Shown here: one piece after another, positions 40,348 through 49,779 of the stretch | Layout of the letters: the number at the start of each line of letters is the position of its first letter | Numbering within the stretch: the first letter of the stretch is position 1 | Source of the DNA: JBEKIK01 sp050013075 | Lineage (GTDB): Bacteria; Planctomycetota; Planctomycetia; Pirellulales; Thermoguttaceae | Direction: 5' to 3' | Length of the DNA stretch: 55,597 nt | Assembly (NCBI GenBank): GCA_050013075.1 | Contig: JBEKFZ010000020.1 | Coordinates: 1 to 55,597, forward strand | Program-made: the position numbers and the translations under genes | Notes under the pieces: generated by a model | Told to the model about the DNA's origin: nothing | Databases searched by the model: none | What the model saw: the letters and a program-made list of their open reading frames with translations, nothing else

Positions 40348-42276
40348 ATGATACTCGCAAACGCTCGACTGCTTGGTAAAGTAGCGATGTGTGGAGTTGC
40401 ATTTCTGAGTCTTGTGCTAATGCAAACCCGGGATTATCGGATGCTCAGTGCTTTTGGGTTAAGCCTCGCAGTCCTGGGAGTCATGGCTTTTCTCATGATA
40501 ACGTACGAAATGCAACAGAAGAGTTTCAAACGGACGCAAAAGGAGAGTGAGACGTTGCTGGATCGGCAGACCGAGTTGAGCACAATTTTTGACAATGTGC
40601 AGACGGGCATCCTAGTCATTGACGCAACCACCCACGTTATCCTGGACGCCAATCCGGCCGCGTTGCGGCTTATCGGGCTTCCGCGGGAAAAACTCTTGGG
40701 TCAAACTTGCCACCAGAACATTTGTCCTGCCGAAGTAAACCGATGCCCCATCACGGACTTGGGGCAGCAAGTCAACAATGCCGACAAGATTTTATTGACT
40801 TCCAGCGGCCGGCGGCTGTCTGTTATCAAGACGGCCGTACTTGTTCAACAAGGAGGGCATAATCGTATCATCGAATGCATTACCGACATCACTGAACGAA
40901 AACGAGCGGAAGAGGCGCTGCGGCAATCAAGGACCGAATTAGAGCAGACCAACAACCAATTGGAAAAAATGATCGATCGCGCCAACCAGATGGCTTTGCA
41001 AGCCGAAGCGGCCAGCGCGGCCAAGAGCGAGTTTTTAGCCAACATGAGCCATGAGATCCGCACACCTATGACGGCAATCCTCGGTTTCTCGGAAGTACTT
41101 GACGACGAGATCATGTGCTGCCCTGTGTGCCCGAACATGAGCCAGTGTCCACGGCGCGAAAGCGGGGCTGACGCCCTTTCCACTATTGAGCGCAGCGCCA
41201 AGCACCTCATGCAGGTAATTAACGACATCCTCGACATTTCGAAAATCGAATCGGACCGGCTGGACATGAGGCGCGTTGCCTGTTCGCCCGTGCATGTGCT
41301 TGCTGAAGTGCAATCGCTAATGGAGGTTCAGGCCAAGGCGAAAAACCTGTCTCTGCGGTGTGGTTTCGCCGGTCCCATTCCTGAAACAATTATGTCGGAC
41401 CCAACGCGTATTCATCAAATCCTGGTTAACCTGGTGGGCAATGCAATTAAGTTCACAGAGATCGGTTCGGTTGAGGTGACGGGCCGTTTCCTGGACAAAA
41501 ACGAATTCGGCGGGTCCCCGCGCCTCTGCTTCGAGGTACGCGATACGGGCATCGGCCTGACGCAGGTGCAAATACTGAAACTGTTCAAACCGTTCAGTCA
41601 AGTGGACACCTCCCCCACGCGCCAATTCAGCGGCACGGGTCTTGGACTTGCAATAAGCCGGCGGTTGGCCAAATTGCTTGGCGGAGACATCGAGGTTAGA
41701 AGCTCTCCCGGTATCGGGAGCACCTTCACCGTCACGATTGACCCGGGATCGCTGGACGGGATTTGCATGATCCATGAGGTCCAGGATCTCCTCGTCCAGC
41801 TTCCGACGCCAATAAACATAACAAACCCGGACAAGGCCCTGCTTCAAGTCCGAATCCTCCTGGCCGAGGATGGAGAGGATAATCAGCGGCTCATCAGTTC
41901 ACTGCTTAAGAAGGCCGGCGCCGACGTAACGGCCGTGGAGAACGGACAACTTGCAGTCGATCAGGCCTTAGCCGCCCGTGAACTGGATCGGCAATTCGAT
42001 GTGATCTTGATGGACATGCAGATGCCCGTGATGGATGGATACACCGCAATAAGGCAGTTGCGCGAGCGGGATTATTATTCCGGACCAATCATCGCTTTGA
42101 CTGCACACGCCATGGTCGAGGATCGCCAGAAATGTATCGCCGCCGGCTGCAATGATTACATCTCCAAACCCATCGACCGGCAACTACTAATCGCGACAGT
42201 TGCACGGCATACTGCCGCGGATAATTTGGATCAAAAGTTTTCAAAGTGCTATATCGATGATGCACAGCCTATGTGA
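40348..42276 (+). CDS. Hybrid histidine kinase with cysteine-rich insert
   Basis: 642 residues: two membrane helices (about 10-25 and 34-52), coiled coil, PAS domain (80-180), HisKA with SHEIRTP (His 235), HATPase with N-box LVNLVGNAIKFTE and G boxes (DTGIGLT, GTGLGLA), and a receiver (ILLAEDGEDNQRL, Asp in VILMDMQMP). The PAS domain has CHQNICPAEVNRCP (121-134), and a second cysteine cluster CCPVCPNMSQCP (257-268) is inserted after the His helix. These could bind a metal or iron-sulphur cluster or form disulphides, suggesting redox sensing. Confidence 0.85.
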   Translation: MILANARLLGKVAMCGVAFLSLVLMQTRDYRMLSAFGLSLAVLGVMAFLMITYEMQQKSFKRTQKESETLLDRQTELSTIFDNVQTGILVIDATTHVILDANPAALRLIGLPREKLLGQTCHQNICPAEVNRCPITDLGQQVNNADKILLTSSGRRLSVIKTAVLVQQGGHNRIIECITDITERKRAEEALRQSRTELEQTNNQLEKMIDRANQMALQAEAASAAKSEFLANMSHEIRTPMTAILGFSEVLDDEIMCCPVCPNMSQCPRRESGADALSTIERSAKHLMQVINDILDISKIESDRLDMRRVACSPVHVLAEVQSLMEVQAKAKNLSLRCGFAGPIPETIMSDPTRIHQILVNLVGNAIKFTEIGSVEVTGRFLDKNEFGGSPRLCFEVRDTGIGLTQVQILKLFKPFSQVDTSPTRQFSGTGLGLAISRRLAKLLGGDIEVRSSPGIGSTFTVTIDPGSLDGICMIHEVQDLLVQLPTPINITNPDKALLQVRILLAEDGEDNQRLISSLLKKAGADVTAVENGQLAVDQALAARELDRQFDVILMDMQMPVMDGYTAIRQLRERDYYSGPIIALTAHAMVEDRQKCIAAGCNDYISKPIDRQLLIATVARHTAADNLDQKFSKCYIDDAQPM

Positions 42277-42310
42277 TGTGTCGTGATCCGGCAGGAAGAC
42301 TATTACTCGC

Positions 42311-43492
42311 ATGAACGAACGCATTTTATGTGTCGACGACGAGCCGTGCGTTTTGCAGGCCTATCAGCGTGCGTTGCGCAAGCGTTTTATAATTGAAGGC
42401 GCGTTCGGAGGAGAAGAGGCGTTAAAAGCCATTGCCCTAAAAGGTCCCTACGCCGTAGTTGTCGCCGACATGCGCATGCCCGGAATGAACGGCATACAAC
42501 TCCTTGTTAAGGCCAAGGAAATAGCGCCTCATACCGTTCGCATGATGTTAACCGGCAATGCCGATCAACAGACGGCTCTGGACGCCGTGAACGAAGGGCA
42601 TATTTTTCGGTTCATGACCAAGCCCTGTCCGCCCGAGGTCTTCGCCAAGGCCCTGGAAGCAGGCATTGCTCAGTATCGCCTGGTTACCGCTGAGCACGAA
42701 CTGCTTTCCCAAACTCTTAGCGGCAGCATTAAAGTGCTGACCGACGTTCTGGGACTAGTCAATCCGGCGGCATTCGGCCGATCTTCCCGGGTGCACCGGC
42801 TGGTTCAACAACTGTGCCGGGAAATGGGTTTGCGCCGGGCCTGGTTGATTGAAATCGCCGCCATGCTCTCACACATCGGATGTGTGATCATTCAGGAAAC
42901 AACGCTTTCCAAGGTGTTCCAGGGACAAGTGCTTTCCGCCGATGAGGAAAAGGTCTTTCTGACGCACCCGCAAACAGCTCGGGAATTGCTGTCCCACATT
43001 CCCCGACTTGAGGAAGTGGTCGAGATTATCGTTCACCAGAACGATCTTTACCGGGACAAGGAAAAATATTTACATGACGCCCGAGCCGAAGATATCATCC
43101 TTGGCGGTTATATTCTCAAACTGGCCTTGGATTGGGATACGCTTATTTCCAGCGGATTGAGCAATGATCTGGCCATGGCCGAAATCAGCGGTCGAAACCA
43201 GTGGTATCATCCCCACGTTGTAGCCGCTTTGCGAAACATCAAGAAAATCACCGACATGCAGGTGATACAATGCCTGAGCGTCAACGAACTATACGACGGC
43301 GCTGTTCTGGCCGATGACATCCGTTCCATAAGAGGCACCCTGCTTTGCACCAAAGGACAGGAGGTTACTCCTTCGATGCGAGCCCGTTTACGCAACTATT
43401 TCGCTAATCTGGGCATTCAAACACAGATCAAGATTTTCGCGCCTGCCGCCGAGGCTTCTCCGGAACGTATTTTATCGCCTGTTTCAAGCTGA
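42311..43492 (+). CDS. Receiver plus degenerate HD-GYP response regulator
   Basis: 393 residues. Receiver 1-120: CVDDEP, phosphoacceptor Asp in VVVADMRMPGMNG, and Lys in FMTKPCPP. The output resembles HD-GYP but is eroded: SRVHRL keeps a His, while the usual HD pair reads LSHIGCV, and the HHExxxGxGYP loop reads VHQNDLYRDKEK. Loss of several metal ligands argues against c-di-GMP hydrolysis; it may bind ligand or protein only. The final 60 residues resemble HDOD-linked receptor tails. Followed after 36 bases by a kinase gene. Confidence 0.8.
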   Translation: MNERILCVDDEPCVLQAYQRALRKRFIIEGAFGGEEALKAIALKGPYAVVVADMRMPGMNGIQLLVKAKEIAPHTVRMMLTGNADQQTALDAVNEGHIFRFMTKPCPPEVFAKALEAGIAQYRLVTAEHELLSQTLSGSIKVLTDVLGLVNPAAFGRSSRVHRLVQQLCREMGLRRAWLIEIAAMLSHIGCVIIQETTLSKVFQGQVLSADEEKVFLTHPQTARELLSHIPRLEEVVEIIVHQNDLYRDKEKYLHDARAEDIILGGYILKLALDWDTLISSGLSNDLAMAEISGRNQWYHPHVVAALRNIKKITDMQVIQCLSVNELYDGAVLADDIRSIRGTLLCTKGQEVTPSMRARLRNYFANLGIQTQIKIFAPAAEASPERILSPVSS

Positions 43493-43528
43493 CCCAATCC
43501 GCCAATAGATTTATGAAAATAAGTCTCT

Positions 43529-45721
43529 ATGAATACCACGAATAACATCCGGATTTTGTACGTCGAAGACGACCAGGCCTTGGCACGCCTGGTCGAGAAG
43601 CGATTGGAACACCTGGGCTACGAGGTTGAGCTGGCTTTCGATTCCAAGCACGGGCAAAAACAATTCCAGTCGTCCGCTTATGACGTATTGATCGTCGATC
43701 AGACTCTGCCCGAGGGAAACGGACTGAATTTGGTCCGCAGCATTGCCGCGTCAGGCACATTGCCGGTGACGATCATGGTAACGGGCACGGGCAACGAGAC
43801 CATCGCGGTAGAGGCCATGAAACTGGGTTTGAGCGATTACCTGGTGAAGGACCTTGAAGGCGGCTTCCTCAATTTGCTGCCCGTGGTGATCGATAATGCC
43901 TTGCACCAGCGCAGGCTTCGCGACGAAGGCGTTCGCATGGAGCGGGAACTTGCCTTGCGCGGCCGGATAGCCGACATCTTCCTTGCCAGTACCGAAAGGG
44001 AAATGTATGGCGAGGTTTTAGTCGTGCTCGTTGGGGCGATGCGGAGCAAATACGGCGTTTTTGGCTATTTGGACGAAGACGGCGCCATGGTATTGGCCGG
44101 AATCTTGACCGATGAAACCGACAAGGACAATGTATTCGTTAAAGACCATCGCGTATCGCGCATGGCTTGGGCGGACAGTCAATGGGGGCTTGTCCTGCTG
44201 CAAAAAAAGTCCTTCCCGGCAAACGAGTTATTCGCTTTTTCTCTTACCCGCGAAAAGATCCTTGGAAGCCTGATTGTTCCTGTTGTGTTTCATGACGAAT
44301 TAATCGGATTTATCGGAGTGGCGAATAAAAGCGGGGATTATCTACGGCAAGATTGTGAAGTGCTGGATAATATCGCCCGTTATATCGCACCTCTGTTGGA
44401 CGCCCGGCTGAAAAAAGACCGGCAGGAAAAGAAACGCCGCATGGCGGAAGATAAATTGCGCAATCTCACGCGGAAATTGAGCATTAAAGTCAAGGTCATG
44501 AAGTGCCTGCGGGCGATTTCGGAAATGTTCCAGAATCCTCGACTGACCGAGAACGAAATCTTTCAAGGCGTAGTGGATTTAGTGCCGTCAGGCTGGCAAT
44601 ATCCCGAAATAACGTGTACCCGAATTACCTTAAATAAAAAAGTATTTCAGGCAGCCAATTACCAGGAAACATCTTGGAAAATCAGTTCTCCCATAAAAAT
44701 GGACCAGGAAGTCCACGGGACCTTGGAGGTCTGCTATTTGCAGGAAAAACCCTTGGAAGAGGAAGGCCCTTTTCTCCAAGAAGAGCGCGGTTTGCTCGAC
44801 GATATAAGCCAACGATTGGGAACGCTCCTTGAACACAAACAAATCGAACGCGAACTGGCCCAGGCCCACCGGCTGGAGGCGGTCGGTCAATTGGCGGCGG
44901 GCATTGCCCACGAGATCAATACTCCCACGCAATTCGTCGGTGATAACACCCGCTTCCTCAAAGACGCATTCAGCGACATAAATGCCCTTTTGGATAAATG
45001 CCACCGGCTCTTGCAGGCGGTGAAAAACGGATGCCTCACTCCTGAAGTCCTGGCCGAATTCGAAACTTCCCTGAACGACCCCGAGCTGCATTACCTCAAC
45101 AAGGAAATCCCCAAGGCCATCGACCAATCGCTCGAAGGCGTGGGCCGCGTGGCGGGCATTGTCCGGGCCATGAACGAGTTTTCCCATCCCGGCAGCGAGC
45201 AAAAACAGAACGTCGATCTCGCCCATGCCATCGAAAACGCACTGACTATCTCCCGCAATCAATGGAAATACGTGGCCAAGGTCGTTACCGACTTCGATCC
45301 GCACTTGCCATTGGTAGCCTGTTTGCCGGGCGATCTGAACCAGGTGATTTTGAACCTGATCGTCAATGCCGCCCAAGCGATCGCCGAAAAAAAGGATGTG
45401 AAATCCGAGCAACAAGGAACGATCTCCATCCGCACCCGGCAAGACGGCGACTGGGCCGAAATCCGAATCGAAGACACCGGCGCCGGCATTCCCGAAGAAA
45501 TCCGCCATCGCATCTTCGATCCGTTCTTTACCACCAAAGAACCCGGCAAGGGCTCCGGCCAAGGACTGTCCATCGCGCATAACATAATCACGAAAAAACA
45601 CGGAGGAACAATTCAGTTCCAAAGCCAAATCGGACAAGGCACTACGTTTATCATTCGTTTGCCCATACAAGAAAAAGTGGAAAAGAATGCAACATGCCCA
45701 GGGGTATTCACACCGGGTTAA
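43529..45721 (+). CDS. Receiver-GAF-histidine kinase
   Basis: 730 residues: receiver (1-125; YVEDDQ, Asp in VLIVDQTLPEG), a GAF domain (145-300), a coiled coil, a second GAF-like segment (about 330-420; PEITCTRITLNKKVFQAANY), HisKA (about 440-555, GIAHEINTP with the His), and HATPase (NLIVNAAQAI, DTGAGIPEE, GSGQGLSIA). No membrane helix, so it is cytoplasmic. An N-terminal receiver means it can take phosphate from another kinase, such as the preceding hybrid. Downstream is a single-receiver protein. Confidence 0.85.
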   Translation: MNTTNNIRILYVEDDQALARLVEKRLEHLGYEVELAFDSKHGQKQFQSSAYDVLIVDQTLPEGNGLNLVRSIAASGTLPVTIMVTGTGNETIAVEAMKLGLSDYLVKDLEGGFLNLLPVVIDNALHQRRLRDEGVRMERELALRGRIADIFLASTEREMYGEVLVVLVGAMRSKYGVFGYLDEDGAMVLAGILTDETDKDNVFVKDHRVSRMAWADSQWGLVLLQKKSFPANELFAFSLTREKILGSLIVPVVFHDELIGFIGVANKSGDYLRQDCEVLDNIARYIAPLLDARLKKDRQEKKRRMAEDKLRNLTRKLSIKVKVMKCLRAISEMFQNPRLTENEIFQGVVDLVPSGWQYPEITCTRITLNKKVFQAANYQETSWKISSPIKMDQEVHGTLEVCYLQEKPLEEEGPFLQEERGLLDDISQRLGTLLEHKQIERELAQAHRLEAVGQLAAGIAHEINTPTQFVGDNTRFLKDAFSDINALLDKCHRLLQAVKNGCLTPEVLAEFETSLNDPELHYLNKEIPKAIDQSLEGVGRVAGIVRAMNEFSHPGSEQKQNVDLAHAIENALTISRNQWKYVAKVVTDFDPHLPLVACLPGDLNQVILNLIVNAAQAIAEKKDVKSEQQGTISIRTRQDGDWAEIRIEDTGAGIPEEIRHRIFDPFFTTKEPGKGSGQGLSIAHNIITKKHGGTIQFQSQIGQGTTFIIRLPIQEKVEKNATCPGVFTPG

Positions 45722-45880
45722 ATAATTAGATTCTATCCAACCCCCCCCTCCCTCCGGGAGATGGGCCACTGAATACACAATTTGCTTAGTCCCAGTTTTA
45801 AGTTAAAAAATGCTATTTTTAAAAAGAACCTGGTTTGGTGAACCGCTCGATTACTCAGATGTCGCAAGGAGAATCTTGCA
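45722..45880. other. Short gap before the last receiver gene
   Basis: Begins with CCCCCCCCTCCCTCCGGGAG, resembling part of the 150-base repeat. AAGGAGAATCTT precedes the next ATG and is its ribosome site. Confidence 0.5.
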
Positions 45881-46594
45881 ATGAAACCGATTGTGCTATT
45901 GATCGATGATGATGAAAACGTCTTGTTTGGCTTGCAACGGGCGCTGCGTAAAGAGCCGTACCAATTGCTCACGGCCCGCTCGGGCGACGAGGCGATGATG
46001 ATCCTCAAAACCCACGAGGTAGACGTGATCGTGGCCGACGAGGTCATGCCCGGCGTATCCGGCAGCGATCTGTTGGCCTGGACCGCGGAGAATGCGCCTG
46101 ATACCATCCGCATCATGTTGACCGGCAACGCCAGCACCTCGATTGCAATCCACGCCATAAACGAAGGTCGAGTATACAACTTCTTCACCAAGCCCTGCGA
46201 CGACGTGCAATTGGCCATTGCCATTCGCAAGGCCATCGAACATCGCGAGCTTATGACCGAGAATCGCCGCCTGCTGGAATTGAACCGACAGCAATTCTAC
46301 GAGCTGCAACAGTTCTCGAAAAAACTCGGCCTTTTGGCCCGAGTGGTCGCCAAGGACCTGCGAGTTCCCCTGGAAAAGGTTACCCATTCCTGTTTCGCTC
46401 TGACGGATCAATACGCCGACTTTTTCGAGCCCAAGGCCAAAATGCTGCTGGATAACGCCGTGGAAGCCGTTAGCGAAGTGCAGCACATCGTAAACGACTT
46501 GCTCAACTGCGCCCGCTCCAATGTCCTTACCGATCTTTCCTCCCCGCCGTCTTCTGTTTCTCCTGCCGAGGAACCGGTAACCCAAGAAGGATGA
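45881..46594 (+). CDS. Receiver protein with truncated HisKA-like tail
   Basis: 237 residues. Receiver 1-125: LIDDDENV, phosphoacceptor Asp in VIVADEVMPG, Thr in MLTGN, Lys in FFTKPCD. The tail (130-220) is a two-helix segment resembling HisKA: in place of the SHDLxxPL box it reads AKDLRVPLEKV, with Lys where the phosphorylated His would be, and no ATPase domain follows. It may dimerise with, and inhibit or scaffold, the neighbouring kinases. Good ribosome site AAGGAGAATC. The end of the frame runs into GGATGAAGGATGA repeats. Confidence 0.8.
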   Translation: MKPIVLLIDDDENVLFGLQRALRKEPYQLLTARSGDEAMMILKTHEVDVIVADEVMPGVSGSDLLAWTAENAPDTIRIMLTGNASTSIAIHAINEGRVYNFFTKPCDDVQLAIAIRKAIEHRELMTENRRLLELNRQQFYELQQFSKKLGLLARVVAKDLRVPLEKVTHSCFALTDQYADFFEPKAKMLLDNAVEAVSEVQHIVNDLLNCARSNVLTDLSSPPSSVSPAEEPVTQEG

Positions 46595-46907
46595 GGGATG
46601 AAGGATGAGGGATGAGGGATGAAGGATGAAAACAGCGGACATTCGTTAATTTGGGGTGGGCAGTTTACTGCCCACTGATAACCATAAACTGAAAACTTGA
46701 TAAAAACCGCTTGTGGTTTCGTCCCCTTGCCACCCGCCCTTAATTTCTAATCCCCAATCTCTAATCCCCAATCCCTATCTCCCAATCCCTATCCCCTACC
46801 CTTTGTGTAACACTTTGTCACACAAGATGTTATCCACGCCCCGTCATTTCTTTCCCCCGGGTTGACATACCGGATTTTCCAAGAGATGATACAATGTTTT
46901 CGACCTT
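46595..46907. other. Repeat-filled gap before the tRNA gene
   Basis: GGATGAGGGATGAAGGATGA words (46591-46627), GTGGGCAG-TTTA-CTGCCCAC (46656-46675), AAACCGCTTGTGGTTTC (46704-46720), CCCAATCCCTAATCCC-type words (46740-46800), and the tRNA promoter. No gene. Confidence 0.6.
46862..46890 (+). promoter_or_regulatory. tRNA promoter
   Basis: TTGACA at 46862-46867, then 17 bases, GATGAT at 46885-46890. The -10 match is 4 of 6. A TACAAT at 46890-46895 is closer to consensus but spaced 22 bases. The tRNA begins about 18 bases downstream of the -10. Confidence 0.5.
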
Positions 46908-46978
<71 letters not shown>

Positions 46979-46981
<3 letters not shown>

Positions 46982-48853
46982 CTTGGGCATGTCATTTTCG
47001 CCCAGGCCCACGATTTCCAGCAGTTTCAGGGCGTTGGTCGTAGTTGCGATGCCGGGGCGCAAGATGTAGTCGAACGTCATGGGTTGTTCGACATGTTGAT
47101 CGTGCAAAGTCTCTCGAAAATAGACGCAGCGGCACACGTCCGAGAGCGGTTCGCCGGCGGCCAGGTCCAGATCGTGCGTCGAGATGGCCCCGATAGCGCC
47201 GCACTGGACTAGGTAATTCAGCACTCGCACCACGGCAATATGCCGTTCCCTGGAATTCGTGCCCAAGAGGATCTCGTCCAGGAGATACATTAGCGGGCGG
47301 TTGTTTCGCGCCTTGGGGTCGCGAGCAAGGTCCACGATTTCTTTCAATCGCATCAACTGGGCCATATAGAACGACACGCCGTTTTCCAGTGAATCGCGAA
47401 TCCTCATGCTAGTGGCCAATGCAACGGGCGGCATCGCCAGGCGCTCGGCACACACCGGAGCACCGGCTTGCGCAAGGATCGCATTCACGCCGATCGCTCG
47501 TAGCAGGGTGCTTTTACCGGACATGTTCGAGCCGGTGACCAGCAGGCACGAGCCGGCCGGCCCGACCTCCACGTCATTGTCCACTCGCGTCCGGCAGGAC
47601 AAGAGCGGATGGCCCAATTTGCGGGCTTGGAAACGTTCGGCCGATGGATCGACCTCGGGCATCGCCCATTGCGGATGATCGTGGGCAACGGACGCCAGCG
47701 AGGAAAGGGCCTCGAATTTCCCTAACGCCTGGAACCAGGCGCGGACGTACCTGCCGTATCTGGTTTGCCATGCTTCCAGCAGAATCAGAAAGTGAAAATC
47801 ATACAAGAACATAAACTGCAACGGCAGATGGACGTAAAATTTAAGGAGCGGATTGTGGCGTATCATGGCCAACACGGCAATCCGGTTTAACTGGCGCATG
47901 CGTAGCATAACGCCACCGCCATGGCTCTTTGCCTCGGCCTTTACGGCCTGTAGTTCGGTGCTCGAGTCCGGCATCGAGTACATGAGCTCAAAGATATTCA
48001 AATATCGTGCTGCTTCGTTGCGCCGCAGGTTGATGATAGAGAATATATTGTGGACTTTGCCCCCAAACAAAGCCGTGATCAGTGCATTTATAAGCACCAC
48101 TCCAATAACGGCCAGCATGCCGATCTCGACCGGAATAATGCGACAGCACATCAAAACAAGGATCAACACTGCCGCTGCCGACACAATGCGAACCAGCCAC
48201 AGGAGCCACCGTCGCGCGGCTAGCCAGGGGGCGCCTTCAGCCCAATCGACGAAGCGTTCCGTAGTCTGCCCCCGGTACGCCAGTAAAAGCCCGTTTAGGA
48301 TCAGATTCTGACGCAATTCCAGGTGGGGGGCAAGTTCCGATACGGCCTGCTGCCGCCTTTTTATCTCCTCCGGAGATGCGGGATTCAAAAGCCAATCGCG
48401 GAGGGCCCGAATCCCGATCGGCGTGGCGGCCGCGCACAGGAAGTGGAACAACGAGGCATGACCGAACAGGTCAAGATCGGCGGCAACGGCCTGGTGTTCC
48501 GCCGGCACTGCGACGTGCGTCGTATGCAAAGCCTCCCAGTCGCGGCTCAGCCGGGCAATCGCCTGCTGGTTTATCTGCCGCAACAGGCGGTAGCGCTCTA
48601 TCTGGCGGCGGACGCGTTCGTGGTACGCCACCAAGACGAAGAAACCCGCAATTAAAATACATCCGGCCCAGTACCACAGCCGCTGCTGTTGGCTGTTCCA
48701 CCCCATGACGAACATCACGGCGGCGCCGATAAACGTTGCCACGCGCAAGTGCATCACCATCCGCTCCAGATTTTCGTACCGTTTCTCCGCCGCGGAGAAT
48801 TTGTCCGCACGTTGCCGGTATATCGACTCGATGGCGCTTAAGTTGGAATCCAT
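46979..48853 (-). CDS. Membrane-anchored MutS-family ATPase
   Basis: 624 residues. Two pairs of membrane helices (residues about 30-72 and 200-260, for example MFVMGWNSQQQ and VRIVSAAAVLILVLMCC), helical core, then MutS domain V: Walker A GSNMSGKSTLL near 445, Walker B MYLLDEILLGTNSRERH near 525, and the STHDLDL H-loop. It lacks MutS domain I (mismatch reading) and the clamp. A group of such membrane MutS paralogues exists in several phyla with unknown function; mismatch repair is unlikely without domain I. The stop overlaps the tRNA 3' end. Confidence 0.82.
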
Positions 48854-49053
48854 TTGTATTTGGGAGTAAGTTCTTAATCGCCTGCCGCGGTGTTAAGGGG
48901 TCGCATTATTATACCAGGCGGAAACGAACCGCTACAACAGATGTTCGCAAACCGAAGCCGCTTCTTGGAAGGTCTCTCCGGGGATGCACTACGTTTGCCT
49001 TGCGGTATTGGTATAATGGTGGCGTCAGGAAATTCCAAGATTCATTTTTTATA
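48854..49053. other. Short divergent gap
   Basis: Between the MutS-type gene (minus) and aat (plus). ATTATTATACCAGG near 48905 is the only AT-rich promoter-like stretch. No gene. Confidence 0.4.
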
Positions 49054-49728
49054 ATGCTTCCCATGTCCGTTTTTCCTCCTTCCCGATTTTTTCCGCCGGC
49101 CGAGGATGCAGATGCGGACGGAATTGTCGGATTTGGGGGAAAACTTTCGCCCGAGTGGCTTCTGGACGCTTATCGGCACGGGATTTTTCCCTGGCCCATA
49201 GGCGAGATCGATTGGCCCATGGCCTGGTGGTCGCCCGACCCGAGGGCGATCATCGAACTGGACCGCTTTCACGTTTCCCGGCGATTGCGGCGGACCTGCA
49301 ATAGCGGAAAATTTGTTGTGACCCTTAACCGCGACTTTCCGGGCGTGATCCGCGGGTGCGCAACGGCCGGCGACCGCTCGGGCAATACTTGGCTTACGAA
49401 AAAGATGATTGCCGCTTATATCCGCTTGCACCGGCTGGGTCATGCCCATAGCATCGAGGTCTGGCAAGAAGAAACACTTGCCGGCGGGACATACGGTGTT
49501 GCAATCGGCGGGTTTTTTGCCGCGGAATCGATGTTTTATCAGGTCTCGGAGGCCTCGAAAGTCGCCCTGGTGCATTTAGTCGAGCATTTAAAACGCCGTG
49601 GGTATGTGTTGTTGGACATTCAGCAGCTCACCCCGCACACGGCCCGATTCGGCGCAACCGAAATCCCCCGCCGCGAATACCTCGCCCGCCTGGCCGAGGC
49701 CATAACCAAGCCGGTAAACTTTTCGTAG
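49054..49728 (+). CDS. aat: Leucyl/phenylalanyl-tRNA-protein transferase
   Basis: 224 residues. Family hallmarks in order: FPPAEDADADGIVGFGG, LLDAYRHGIFPWP, WWSPDPRAIIELDRFHVSRR, GNTWLTKKMIAAYIRLHRLG, AHSIEVWQEETLAGGTYGVA, GFFAAESMFYQVSEASKVAL and the C-terminal LDIQQLTPHTARFGATEI. It transfers Leu or Phe to Arg/Lys N-termini, marking proteins for ClpAP degradation. ATG 49054 is chosen, with 49063 an alternative; the longer open frame from 48736 is not expected to be translated. Confidence 0.93.
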   Translation: MLPMSVFPPSRFFPPAEDADADGIVGFGGKLSPEWLLDAYRHGIFPWPIGEIDWPMAWWSPDPRAIIELDRFHVSRRLRRTCNSGKFVVTLNRDFPGVIRGCATAGDRSGNTWLTKKMIAAYIRLHRLGHAHSIEVWQEETLAGGTYGVAIGGFFAAESMFYQVSEASKVALVHLVEHLKRRGYVLLDIQQLTPHTARFGATEIPRREYLARLAEAITKPVNFS

Positions 49729-49779
49729 GGTGCATGAAATGCACCGTATAAATAATAGCGTGTTGCACATGCATATACC
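49727..49779. repeat. GGTGCATGAAATGCACC palindrome
   Basis: GTAGGGTGCATGAAATGCACC at 49725-49745. A member of the TAGGGTGCG family in which both arms changed from GCGT/ACGC to GCAT/ATGC, a paired change. Confidence 0.65.

Noticed and set aside
48736..49053. N-terminal extension of the Aat protein
   Set aside because: The extra 106 residues have no family similarity, lie over the start of the MutS-type gene on the other strand, and Aat homology begins after 49054.
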